Shown one piece after another: positions 9,975-20,276 of a DNA stretch of 64,000 nt. How positions within the stretch are numbered: the first letter of the stretch is position 1; every line of letters starts with the position of its first letter. The stretch comes from Micractinium sp. NFX-FRZ (Eukaryota; Chlorophyta; Trebouxiophyceae; Chlorellales; Chlorellaceae). The DNA lies in contig JAPTJF010000058.1 of assembly GCA_029339195.1 (NCBI GenBank), positions 1 through 64,000 of the forward strand. Direction: 5' to 3'. The notes under the pieces are model-generated. The model was not told the DNA's origin and did not search any database. It saw nothing but the letters and a program-made list of their open reading frames with translations. Made by a program: the position numbers and the translations under genes.

Positions 9975-12905
9975 ATGCAAACGGAAACTTCGCCTGCTGA
10001 TCGCAGCGCGGCAGCCGACAGTGGCTCAGCGTGCTGCATCTGCCTAGACGAGCTGGACCAACACACCGTCTGCGTCAGCTTGGCATGCGGCCACATTTAT
10101 CACGAGGCAAGTGCTAGGGGAAGGGGACGAAGTGAATCAATTGTTGCGATGTAAGAAGAATGAGTCACTACCAAACCGCACCCTCATGAACTGCACTTCC
10201 TCCACCCACCAAACTCCCCCGCTTCACTGCCCCGCCCCAACGCCTCTCCAGGCCTGCCTGGCCCGTGCGCGGCTGGCGGCTCAGCGCTGCCCCATGTGCC
10301 GTGCACCCATGGATCTCAACCGCGTCAAGCACGCCAGCCAGGTGCCAGGCGCCTGCGCTTCTCGCGGCGACGGCTACCGCGGCTACGCGATGCGCTCGGC
10401 CGCCCCCCTACCGCCCCAGGAGCAGGGCCGCGACGTGGGTGCTGCACCAACGACGGCGCGGCAGGGCCGCGACCCGCTGGCTGAGCTTCTGGCACAGCAT
10501 GCGCAGCGGTGGGCACAGCGGCCGGTGCAGCAGGCGCAGCAGCAGGTGCAGCGACCGGCACAGCAACTGCCACAGCAGGACCCAGCAGCCGGGCCGGCAC
10601 AAGCGCAAGTGGCACCGCGTGCACAGGTGCTGGCCGGGATGGCAGCGCAAGTAGGCATGCAGGGCGAAGCACCGGCCCCGCCTGCACCACAGCAGGCAGA
10701 GCGAGCAGACCTGCGTGCAGACTTTGCGCGTTTCTTTGATTTATCTGCATCACAGCAGGCAGGGCAGGCAGACTGGCGCTTCGAGAGGGCACCCCAGGCA
10801 CCAGAAGTGTCGCCAGAGCCTGCACCCACACCCGCACCCGCACCAGCACCAGCACCACAGCAGGCGCAGCCGGCAGTGCAGCAGGCGCCCGCGCCCCCGG
10901 CCCCAGCACCGCAGGCACCACAGCAGGCGCAGCAGGCAGAGCAGCCAGCCGCACAGCCTGCCCCCTTCCGCCCTCGCACGGACGCCACCGGCGCGCCACC
11001 CGCCACCGACATCCCCGCCGCCGACGTCACTCCGCTGCTCGTCGGCATTTCGCTGCTCAACGCAGCGGCTGCCGGGGGAGGGCCCATGTCGGTGCCCGAC
11101 CAGCTGAGGCAGCTGCTGGGTGCCGCTGCGCCCCCCAACACCTGGGCCTTCTGCATCGACCTCTCCAGTGAGTGGGGTGGGGCATGCACATTAACATGCC
11201 CCTCAGGGCACGCATCCTTTCCGGCGCGTGCGTGTCAATTGCCCCACCTCACTTGCCTGGCCCCCACGCCACAACCGACCAGCCACCCACTCCTTCTTTC
11301 TATCCACGCTCATCCCTGCCCTCCCAAGCAGGCTCCATGGGCAGCTCCCACGCCTGGTGCTCCGGCGCCACCTCCCGCCTCTGCTTTGCGCTGGCCAGCG
11401 TGGCGTGCATGGTGGACAGCAAGGTGGCGACGGGCGACTGGGTGCTGGTGGTGGGCTTCGACTCCGGCCTGGCCACCCTGCACCGCTGGCACCGCAAGCC
11501 AGGTGAGCTGCGGCTAGCTAGCTGCAAGGGGCAGCATGGCGGGGCTGGTGGATGATGGTTGCGTGGAAGGGGGGGGCCGCATGCCACACCAAATGCATGT
11601 CCTCAACACTCCGTTTGCCATCCGGCGTGCGTGCCCCTGAGTGATGCAGCACTATCCTGTGCCTCCCCTTCCGGGTCAACCCCCTCCCCTTGCAGCCTAC
11701 TTCAACCGTGCCGCCTTCCTGGCCCAGCTGACCGGGGCGGTGCGCCACTCTGGGCTGCGCCGCTTCGGCACGAATGCCTGCGCCGCCGTGCAGGCAGTCG
11801 TGGCAGACCTTGCAGCCCAGGCTGCGGCGCTGGAGGGCCCGCAGGCTGCTGCTGCCGGCACCGCTGAGACCACCCCAGCTCCCCCCCCTGGCTATCGGAT
11901 GCCGCCCCGGATGCAGCTGCCGCGGAGCCACTCGCTGGTGTTTCTGACCGATGGCTGGGCAGATGATGCCGCATCCATGCTGCAAGGCACGGCGGCGCTT
12001 CTGCGCGAGCCCCCCTTCCCTCACGGCGGCTTCCGCTCGCTGCTGGTGAGACGGCCTGAGTTTGGGGCGTGGGCAGAGGGGCGCTTGGCGTGCGTGGATT
12101 TCAGTGCTTGAAGAGAGTCTGGCGCAAGCCGGTCAGCGTGCATTGATCCAAGCAGATCGCCTGCACTTGAATGCGAGCACATACTTGCTGCCACCCCAGT
12201 GGACTCCCAAGTCCTCTCCTGCCCCTCCTGCCCAGTTGCCAGCAGAAAGGAGGCCCCGCCACAGACGTCTGCACCCTCAGTCCACAACATGCCTCACCTG
12301 TGCTTCCCCTCTGCGCCTTGCAGCTGCACATTGACGCACGCCCGCAGTACCACGACACCTCTTCTTGGCTGCGCGAGCTGGGCCAAGACACCTCAGGCGG
12401 GCGCCTGCCGTACGCTGAGCTGTCAGAGATGAGCATGCCTGCCAGCCTGGACGTCAGCGCTCTGTCCTCGGCTGCTGTCAACCCTCCTGTGGCGCCCACG
12501 GCCGCCAACCCGGCTGCTGCTGGCCCAACTGCTGCTGGCCAAGCTGCCATTGGCGCCCACCCCACTGCTGTCAACTCGGCTGCTGCTGGCACCAACCACA
12601 CTGCCGCCGCTCCCCCAGCCGCTCCCCCAGCAGCTACAAATCCGGCAGCCGCCCACGTCACCGCCCTCTTCAACCGCTTCAACCTTGGCCCAGACCTCAC
12701 TGCTTATGGTGAAGCCGACCACTGGCGCAACACCGGCGGCGGCGCGGGGGGGCCCAGGCGGGACCGCTGGGATGCGCCGCAGGAGGAGGGGCAGGAGGGA
12801 GGTGGGCGGGCACGTGCCACCCTGGCGTCAATGCACCGCATGAGCAGCGCGGTGCACGGCTTCTCTTCAAACCAAGGCTCCGCGCCATCTTGGCGCGGCG
12901 AGTAA
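9975..12905 (+). CDS. RING-H2 finger and von Willebrand A domain protein, probable E3 ubiquitin ligase
   Basis: Five exons: 9975-10106, 10252-11167, 11332-11502, 11696-12045, 12324-12905; 716 aa. The start has a CACC context. Residues 20-60 form a complete RING-H2 finger: C20-x2-C23, C38-x-H40, H43-x2-C46, C57-x2-C60. It is completed only by joining exons 1 and 2 across a GC-AG intron. A long Gln/Ala/Pro-rich linker follows (~75-330). A vWA domain starts at ~340 with the MIDAS signature D347-L-S349-S-S351, assembled across intron 2, and the later strand VFLTDGWAD. The C-terminus is Ala/Pro-rich and disordered. The order RING then vWA matches the plant WAV3 class of E3 ligases (established knowledge); the ubiquitin ligase role here is inferred. 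Confidence 0.85.
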
Positions 12906-13742
12906 TGCCGTGCCATGCCATTTGTTTGTGCTCTAGCCGGCCAGCGGCTGCCAGCCCTGACTGTGGGCCCTGCCGTTGTGTATCGCTTTGAGCTACAGCG
13001 CTGTGTTTCGGCTGCGTGCCTGCCCCCGCTTTCTACGACTTGTTAGCAATAACACCATGATGACATGTGTTTTCGGAGGAGGGGCTGCTGGTGTCTGCAA
13101 GTACTTGGCCTGCAGTGTGCAGGAAAGCCTGCAGTGTTGAGTTCAGGGTGCAGGGCTGTGTGGCGTGGCGGCATATGGGATGTGAAGGCAAGGCAGACCT
13201 GTCCAAGGTGGCAGCAGCTGGCTTGCACTGGACAGAAACGGATGGCAAGAGAGATGGGAGGCGAAGAGAGATAAACTCAGTTGTGGTGCGAGCGTATGAG
13301 CCTGGGAGCATGCCGGATGGGCTGCCCCAACTGGGTGAAGCAAACCTGGCGGCGGTGCGGCTTGCGCTCAGCCTCCCCATGCTTCTCTGCACCCTGGGCA
13401 ACAGCTTGATGCTGTCACGAAAAACAGCAGACACAATGTTGGCATTGGTTTGAAGGTGCTAGAGGGCTGCTTGAGGGCATGCGCCGCCCGCACTCTGCCG
13501 CCGCCGCTCGCTGCTGTGCTGCGCTGTCGGCGGCGCGCCTCCTACCACCTTCCTGCACAGGCCCCAGACCCTCCACGACGCGGAATTCTGCAACATTCGC
13601 CGGTTCGATTGGCTGCTGTGATTGAAGCGGTGCCGGGCTGGCTTCGCGGGTGGTGCACTCCGCGGCGCTGTTTGCGGGCACCAGCGCCTTGCGTACTTTC
13701 TGTCGTGTGCAGCCTCAGAACCGGAGCGACAGGACGGTCTCG
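12906..13742. other. Intergenic, no gene seen
   Basis: An open frame at 13067-13453 lacks family resemblance and splice context and is treated as chance. The region should hold the 3' UTR of the RING-vWA gene and the promoter and 5' UTR of the amine oxidase. Confidence 0.4.
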
Positions 13743-16574
13743 ATGGCAGCCGCTGTTCTGGGCCGTGCGGCAGCCGCCGCCACTGCCGGCTTGCCCGTGA
13801 CCGCCGACAGCCCACGCCCCAGAGTGGCGGTCATTGGCGCCGGCTTTGCCGGCCTAGCGGCGGCGCTCACCCTGCAGCATTCTGGCCGCTGCGACGTTGT
13901 AGTGCTAGAGGCCTCCAACCGTGCCGGGGGCCGCGCCCGCACACAGCCGCTGGCGGGCAGCAGCACGGCGCGCGCGCTGGAAATGGGCGCCACTTGGTTC
14001 CACGGCCTGGGCACTCCAGACGCTCCTAACCCAGTGTTCAAGCATGCGCTGCAGCAGGGCTTGATCTGTCCCGAACCTCAAGGTGGGCATATGGCAGGGG
14101 AGCAGCAAGGGGCTACCTGCAGTGCGTGGCTGTGCAGCGCTGGTAGTGTGCCCGCCTGCCTGGTCCCCTTGGCATCCCAATTACCTTCCTTGCTTGCCTG
14201 CCTCCAACATGCACTGCCTCACATTGCTTGCCGTTTATCTGTCCCCAAATTATTGCCCTCAGGGGAGAAGTGGTGGAGTTCCCAATTCTTGCTGCCCGCC
14301 TCAGCGCAGCCGCTCAGCAAGGAGCAGCAGCTGGGTGTGACCAAAGCGCTGGCAGCATGGACCGAGGTCGTGGAGGGCCTGCCAGAGGACGCCCAGGGCA
14401 CCACAGCTGAGCACTTGGCGGCTGCCTGGGACAGCTTGCTTGCCTCTGGCAAGCTTTTGAGTGGGGAGCAAGTGGAGGCGGCTGCCCGGGCGTGGCGCTG
14501 GCGGGAGCACCTGCAGCGCGCGATGGACGGCTGTGACAGCACCTGGGACCAGAGGTGCGCCGGGAGGGCGCGTGGTGGCCGGGAGTGCCGGGGCTGGGAG
14601 GGTGGGCAGTAACCAGGAGTGGGAGGGTGGGGCTGGGCACATGCAGGCATGTGTGGGTGCTGCTGGCTAGGCAGCAGCGCCATGCAGCGTATCCGCCAGC
14701 ACACCGTCCAAACTGCCCAGGCGTGCCGGGTCCTTGTGCCAAGCTTGCCTTCCCTCCGTCCCCCACCTCCCTTGCCCGGCAGCGCCCAAGGGTTGGCGCT
14801 GTACGACGAAATGCCGGGCGGGGTGCACTGCGCGCTGCCCGCAGGCATGCAGGTGCGTGTGTCGTGCAGCCCTTCTGCTGCCGCTGCCGTTCATGCAACT
14901 TGCGAGTCGCCTGCCTTGCTAATCAACCCGCTCACAACCGCCTGTTGAGTAGCAGCCAAGCTGTCGGCCGCACCCTCCCTCTCCCTCTGCCTCTCCGCTC
15001 ATTGTCTCCCTTCCCCCCTCCTTCACTTCGTGCATGCCCCCCACCCCCGCCCCACCACCACACTCCAGGCAGTAGCCGAGGGTCTGGCCTCCCAGCTGAC
15101 CGACCTGCGCTATGGTCACGCTGTGGAGCGCATCTGCTGGGGAACCAACAGCGGCAGCGGCAGCGGCAGCGGCGGCGGCGGCAGGCCCGGCGGGGTGACC
15201 ATCGCCTGCTCTAATGGCACACAGGTGGAGGCAGATGCCGCCGTGGTCACCGTGTCACTAGGCGTGCTCAAGGCGCAGCACATGCGGCTGTTTGACCCGG
15301 CGCTGCCGCCTGAGAAGGCACAGGCCATCCAGCGCTTGCGTATCGGCACGGTGGATAAAGTGTTTCTGGACTTTGAGCCATCCGGTGCGGCAGGGGCAGG
15401 TGTGGTAGCAGCAGCGGATGGCAAGGGCGACAGCCAGGCCCTAGTTGCAGCGGGAGGCGCGGCTGGCACCAACCCACCGGTGTCGTTTGCGCTTTTGTGG
15501 AGCAGCCCCTGGAAGGCGGGCAGCGGCGCCGGCGATAGCAATACTCAACCTGCAGCAGCAGCAGCGGGCCGCGGCCAGGGTGAGGCAGAGGTGCCAGAGT
15601 GGGTCAGGGGCATCTTCAGCCTGCGCTTCGGGGGCCCAGAAGTGAAGCCCTTGCAGCCAGCTCAGCCACCCATGAAGAGCGGTAGCATGGGGCAGCAGGA
15701 GCAGCCAGCCCCAGCGGCAGCAGCGGTTGCAGAGGAGGAGGGCGAGGCAGATGAAGCCGAATTCAACCCGTGCGCCGAGGCGGCACAGCCTCGCTGCTAC
15801 CAGGCGGTGGCATGGCTGACCGGCGAGGCAGCAGTGGCCATGGAGGCTGCATCTGATGAGGAGGTGCTGTGCGCGCTGCGCCAGCTGGCGGCGCTCTTCC
15901 CGCAGCTGCAGCTGCCGCCGGGCGCCAGCTGGGACGCGGTCAAGCTGTACCGGTGAGTGTTGACTGTGTGTGTGGCGTGGGGCACACAGGGAAACAAACC
16001 TCTCAGCAGCAGGGTGCAGAGAGCGCGCGCTCACTGCCCTGCTGGCAGCAGCCGGCTGCATGGTGGCGTCACACCTCGCCCTTGCCCTGCCTGCCTGCCT
16101 TTGCAGCCCGCACAGAGTCCCACTGCCTGGCTTGTGTACTCGAAATGGTTGACACAGCATGGTGTGGTTGTGCTCCACTCCACTCTGTGCAGATCAAGCT
16201 GGGGCTCTGATCCGCTCATCCGAGGCTCCTACTCCTACCTGGGCCCAGACAGCTCCCCTGCTGACGTGGCAGCCCTGTCAGCGCCTCTCTACACGAGCGC
16301 AGCTGCCCTGACGACCAGCAGCAGCGGCAGCAGCTCCGGCAGTGGTGGCGACAAGAGCGATGCTGGCGGCGGCGTTGAGAGCGACTCTGCCGGCGGCAGC
16401 AGAGGCAGCAGCGGCAGTGCAGCGCCTCCAGTGCTTCTGTTCGCGGGCGAGGCCTGCCATGTGACCTACATTGGCACCATGCACGGCGCATACATGACTG
16501 GGCAGCAAGCGGCGGAGTGCTTGGTGCAGCACTGGCGGCAGCAGGAGCAGCAGGAGGGGTCGCTGTTGCGCTGA
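13743..16574 (+). CDS. FAD-dependent amine oxidase, polyamine-oxidase-like
   Basis: Five exons: 13743-14082, 14263-14554, 14783-14852, 15069-15952, 16193-16574; 655 aa. The FAD dinucleotide fold begins at residue 28 with VAVIGAGFAGLAAALTLQ (G32-x-G34-x2-G37), then an acidic residue in VVVLEASNRAGGRART. The C-terminus has RWGSDP-like SSWGSDPLIRGSYSYLGP and the FAD-closing LLFAGEACHVTYIGTMHGAY. This is the monoamine/polyamine oxidase fold, which oxidises amine groups to release H2O2 and an aldehyde. Polyamines are the likeliest substrates by overall similarity, but an LSD1-type or other amine cannot be excluded. Exon 4 contains low-complexity Gly/Ser and Gln/Glu insertions, unusual for the family. 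A short Ala-rich N-terminus before the fold could be a targeting peptide. Confidence 0.85.
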
Positions 16575-16832
16575 GGCTGCGTCTCCTCCACCACACTCCT
16601 CAGCCATGGAGCCGACTCCACCTTGCCAAAACTTACAGATGAAACAGTTGAATAAAATAATGCAAACGAAACATGTTTTGGGTTGAAGCAGTGCATCCTC
16701 AGTACAGCGTGCGGGGTGACAGCTGGGCGCAGCAGTGCCCAGGAGCATTGCCCCACTGGTACCCGTGGCACAGCTGGTCGCCACGTCAGCGCCGTTGGTC
16801 GTGGCCAAGCGCCACGTCAGCGCCCTGCCACG
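16575..16832. other. Tail-to-tail 3' region of amine oxidase and LHC genes
   Basis: The 258 bp between two convergent stops holds the LHC poly(A)-type motif (minus-strand TGTAA at 16633-16637). It also holds repeated CCACGTCAGC motifs at its right end that continue into the LHC stop region. Confidence 0.6.
16633..16637 (-). terminator. TGTAA poly(A)-type signal for the LHC gene
   Basis: Read on the minus strand, TGTAA lies about 196 bp downstream of the LHC stop codon, a typical distance in green algae. Confidence 0.5.
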
Positions 16833-19789
16833 TCAGCTGCCCCTCAGCGGGCCCAGCGCATCCACCAGGTTGCCCACCGGGCCCTGCCGCGTGGCCGCCG
16901 CCTGCGCAGCAAAGCCCAGCCACGCCACCATGGCCAGCCGCCCATTCTTGATCTCCCGAACCCGCATGCGCTCATAGCGGTCCGCGTCGTTGGCCAGGCC
17001 GAGGGGATCAAACAGCCAGCCGCCTGCAAGGAGGGGAGGGGGTAGGAGGTGCAGGAGGAAGGCAGGGTAGGGGCAGAGCTTGTTCAGGACTGCCACCTGG
17101 CAAGCCGTGTGCAGCCTGCCGGGTACGTGTACAGCCCCCGGTGATGCAGGTCGCACTGCAGCCTCCCAGCAGCAGCTCCTTGTAAGCCTCCCCCAACTGC
17201 AGCCCCGCCTTGCTGCTTGCCTGGGTAGTTTTTGTCGCCGGGGAGGAACACCCCCAGGGGCTCCAGGGCAGCGATGCCGCACGCTCGAGCGTACTCTGGG
17301 CCAAACATGAGGAGCCCCTGACCAAGGGGGGAAGGGGGGAGGAGGGGTTCGGGGTGATGAGAGAAAGGCAGCGGGGAGAGCGGCATTGGCGTGTAGTGGA
17401 GGCCACGAGTGTCTCAGGAGGGGCAGCAGGCGCCACAGGGCGTGGCAGCCAAGGGATTCTTCCACACGTGCCTGGGGACTCTGTTGCCTATCCACCCTCA
17501 AACGCAGAACGCATGGCAGGGGTCGAGCATGGCAACGCACTGACACCCACCCACAGTTGCCTGACTGAGCCCAGCATGGTGTTTTGACTCCCCGCCTCGC
17601 CCCACCTGGCAAAATGCGGCAATGGCCACGCCCTATCCCTGACATCATTCCCTTAAAAAAACAAGGCGTGATGCCGCCCTGCCTCGCCCCACCTGGCAGA
17701 AGGCGATGCCACAGGTGTCTCTAGGGGGGCAGCGGATGCAGAGTGCGTGGCACACAGGTGACATGCCACACGCTCTTGTGGCTCTGTTGCCTGCTTACCC
17801 CCATGACACTGCCTGGCAGAAGGCGGCCTTATGCACGCCCTGGCCACCTGACTCCATTCGCTTCGAATGAACCCATTGTGCCCCCCCGCCCCGCCCCACC
17901 TGGCAGAATGCGATGATGGCCACGCCCTGGCCGCCCGCAACCCTCAGCCCCGGGATGCCCAGGTAAGCCAGCTCCTCCCCCGTCGTCAGCTTGGCATAAC
18001 CCACATTCCTGCGGGGGGGAAGGGCGGTGGGCAGGCAGGTGGGCAGGCAGGTGGGCAGACAGGAGGGCAGTGTGGCAACGCGTTGGGGCAGGGACGGCAT
18101 CAATAACGCAGCCAGTTGGTATGTGGTAGTAAATGGCCACAGGCTGCACTGCAATTACAAGCGCATCCTGGGCCCCCGCCCCACCCCGCCCAAGCAGCAC
18201 AGCACTCACCACCAGCGGGGCTCCAGGAATGAGGTGGCGCCGCTCAGCTGCAGCAGCTCTGCAGGGTGGGGGCAGGGGCGAACCAAAGCGGGCCGCGGGG
18301 CTGGGCAAGAACACATGTGGTGTACACCAGACAAGTGCCAAAGCGACACGGCCCAACCTTCAGCCAGTGCTCAGCTTGAGACAGAACAGTGCACTGAACC
18401 AGGCGGCAGCAAAGAGCACAATCAAGCCTGCCTGCCTGCATGCAGCGCATGAGCGAGACGCCAAGCCTGCAGCAGCCTCAACAGTGCGTTCAAGACCACC
18501 ACAAAGAGCAACAGAATGGCCTGTCGCACACACCCAGCAGCCCCTCACCTGGTACAAGCGCGCCCAGCGCGCCCAGCATGGCCCAGCGTGCGTGCAGCAG
18601 CTCCAGCTCAACGTAGCGTTCCAGCTTGGCAGGGTCTCGTCCCAGGGACAGGGGATCCCACCCGTAATCCCCTGGCAAGTCGCCGCTGCACAGGGAACAG
18701 GCAGTACGACGGAGTGTAAGAAAGCGAAGAGGTGGCGGGTGGGGCAGGGCGGGCTGTGCTATGCGGCAGCAGAAGGGAACGTGCAGGGGTGCGTGCCGGC
18801 GTCTCGCCAGCACCTGTGCAACTCGCACAGCAGCAGCACCGAAGGCTGCTCTATGCCCAATCTTTCCTCACAGCAGTGTGCTCATCCCTATAGCCACACC
18901 TCAGGTACGCGGGCGGCTGGGAGCTTAGCGGTCCCAGCCACTGCGGCCGCCCAGGTCCAAACCAGGGACTGCAAGAGGGCAGACGGGCGGGGGGAAAAGA
19001 AGGTGCGCACACGGCAGGAGGGAGGACGTCTGAGCAAGTGGGCAGGCGGGCAGGCAGCCAGGCATGGGATGGTCTGCTGCAAGGGAAGGCTGCCTGCCGT
19101 ACCCAGGGTGGCCTGTCCCCTGGTTTGCAGGCCCCGGCAGGCAGGCAGGCTCGGCTCTCAGACCCAGCCAGCGCGTCCAGTGACACAACACACCACAGAC
19201 CAAACAGCACAGCAGTGCACTGCTGCCTGGCCGAGCCCCACCTCTGCTGCCTCACAGCGCGCCGCTCCCGCTCCCGCTGCGCTGCCTCCCGCTGCAGCGC
19301 GGGCTTCTCTGCTTCTAGGCGGGCCATCAAATCCTTGCCAGCCTGGCTGTCTGCCAGCGCCTGCACCGCCACAAAAGGCACTGCAGAGAACAGCACGAGG
19401 CCACCCACATCCTTGGCTGCCTCCCAGTCGAGAGCGGCGGCGGCGGCCAGTCCGCCGCGAGGGCGCCGCCTGCCGTGCAGCCGGCGGTGCGCTGCCTGAA
19501 GCAATATAGTGGGGAGTGGCGGTGCGGTGTGTAAGAGATGAGCAGGAGGCAGTGCAGCCCTGTGTGGGCGTGCTGTCTGCGAGGCTGGGGGCCCACAGGC
19601 GACTCTAGCGGCAGGGAGCGGCTGGCGGTGGGGCGGTGGGGCGTTCAGTGCCAGGCACCCACCCACCTGTCGGCCTGCCTGTTGCAAGTGCTCCAGGTTG
19701 CCCTGCCGCGCAGCTTGAAGGCGGCGCACGCCGCATTGGGGCAGCAAAGCGGCGCTGCCAGCCGCGCAGGGCGGCGAGGCCGCTAGCAT
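16833..19789 (-). CDS. Chlorophyll a/b-binding light-harvesting protein with N-terminal extension
   Basis: Eight exons, in transcript order: 19789-19667, 19495-19242, 18968-18900, 18685-18549, 18258-18210, 18008-17900, 17317-17221, 17023-16833; 342 aa, all phases agree. Residues 1-62 are Ala/Arg-rich, like a plastid transit peptide. An extra hydrophobic stretch, [19 protein letters not shown] (~70-88), and an Arg/Glu-rich helix precede the LHC core. The core starts at [14 protein letters not shown] and has [11 protein letters not shown]. Helix B is [16 protein letters not shown] (Chl-binding ExxxHxR); the middle helix is [20 protein letters not shown]; helix A is [17 protein letters not shown] (ExxNxR). 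The order and spacing are LHC-type. The [17 protein letters not shown] loop and extension suggest an LHCB7-like member, held tentatively. The exon 7 donor is GC. The 582-bp intron 6 is full of copies of the exon 6 edge. Confidence 0.88.
17590..17852 (-). repeat. Three diverged copies of the LHC exon 6 end inside intron 6
   Basis: The true exon 6 ends GVAIIAFCQ then GTGGGG at 17900. On the minus strand the intron repeats this edge with junctions near 17813 ([12 protein letters not shown]), 17693 (CGIAFCQ then GTGGGG) and 17606 (GVAIAAFCQ then GTGGGG). Spacings are 87, 120 and 87 bp, so a 207-bp unit appears to have been duplicated. Confidence 0.8.
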
Positions 19790-20276
19790 TGTCGGCGGCC
19801 ACTGGGCTGTTCTGCCGATATATGCAAATCCGCACATGCAGATGGATCTTTTCTTCCGGCGCCCGGCATGCCGAGCCCTCTCCACGTCAGCGCTCGAAGC
19901 TAAATAGCTGTAGCTAGTGCACCGCGGCTTCCTGACGCTGGGTTGGCTGGAAAAACATGCAAAGAGCGCTGGGCGCAATGGTAGGTGGGTGAGGGTCACA
20001 GACATGGCGACATGGCATGGATGGCAGCTCTGCACCACCAACCTTGGCTGCTTCTTCTTCAGTCCAGCATGTCGCCATTTGCTGTCCCAGTGATGCAGCA
20101 AACGATTACACGAAAGTCAAACAATGATCATACGGAAGCTGACAAAGCTCTTGGGCTGAACCTTGCCAGCGCTCTGTGCCTTGCCCAGAGTGGCTTGTCG
20201 TCAGCAGCTGGAGCTCCAATCGAAGTGGCAACCCTGAGGCCAGCGCTCTCACTGGACACGGCTGCGCGCCTCTGCC
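19790..20276. promoter_or_regulatory. Divergent promoter region between LHC and EGT1 genes
   Basis: The two start codons face away from each other across 487 bp, so the region must carry both promoters. A minus-strand GCATATATC (19817-19825) lies 28-36 bp before the LHC start codon and could be its TATA element with a very short 5' UTR. Nothing else was recognised. Confidence 0.5.

Noticed and set aside
12155..12350. Possible exon 5 start copy in the RING-vWA gene (LHLNASTY against LHIDARPQY)
   Set aside because: Short, spacing 163 bp, and no matching acceptor tract; too weak to count with the other exon-edge copies.
13067..13453. 128-codon plus-strand frame after the RING-vWA gene
   Set aside because: No recognisable domain and probably 3' UTR; a real small protein cannot be excluded but is not supported.
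18133..19509. 458-codon plus-strand frame across the LHC gene
   Set aside because: It spans LHC exons and introns on the opposite strand, with no family resemblance; composition shadow.
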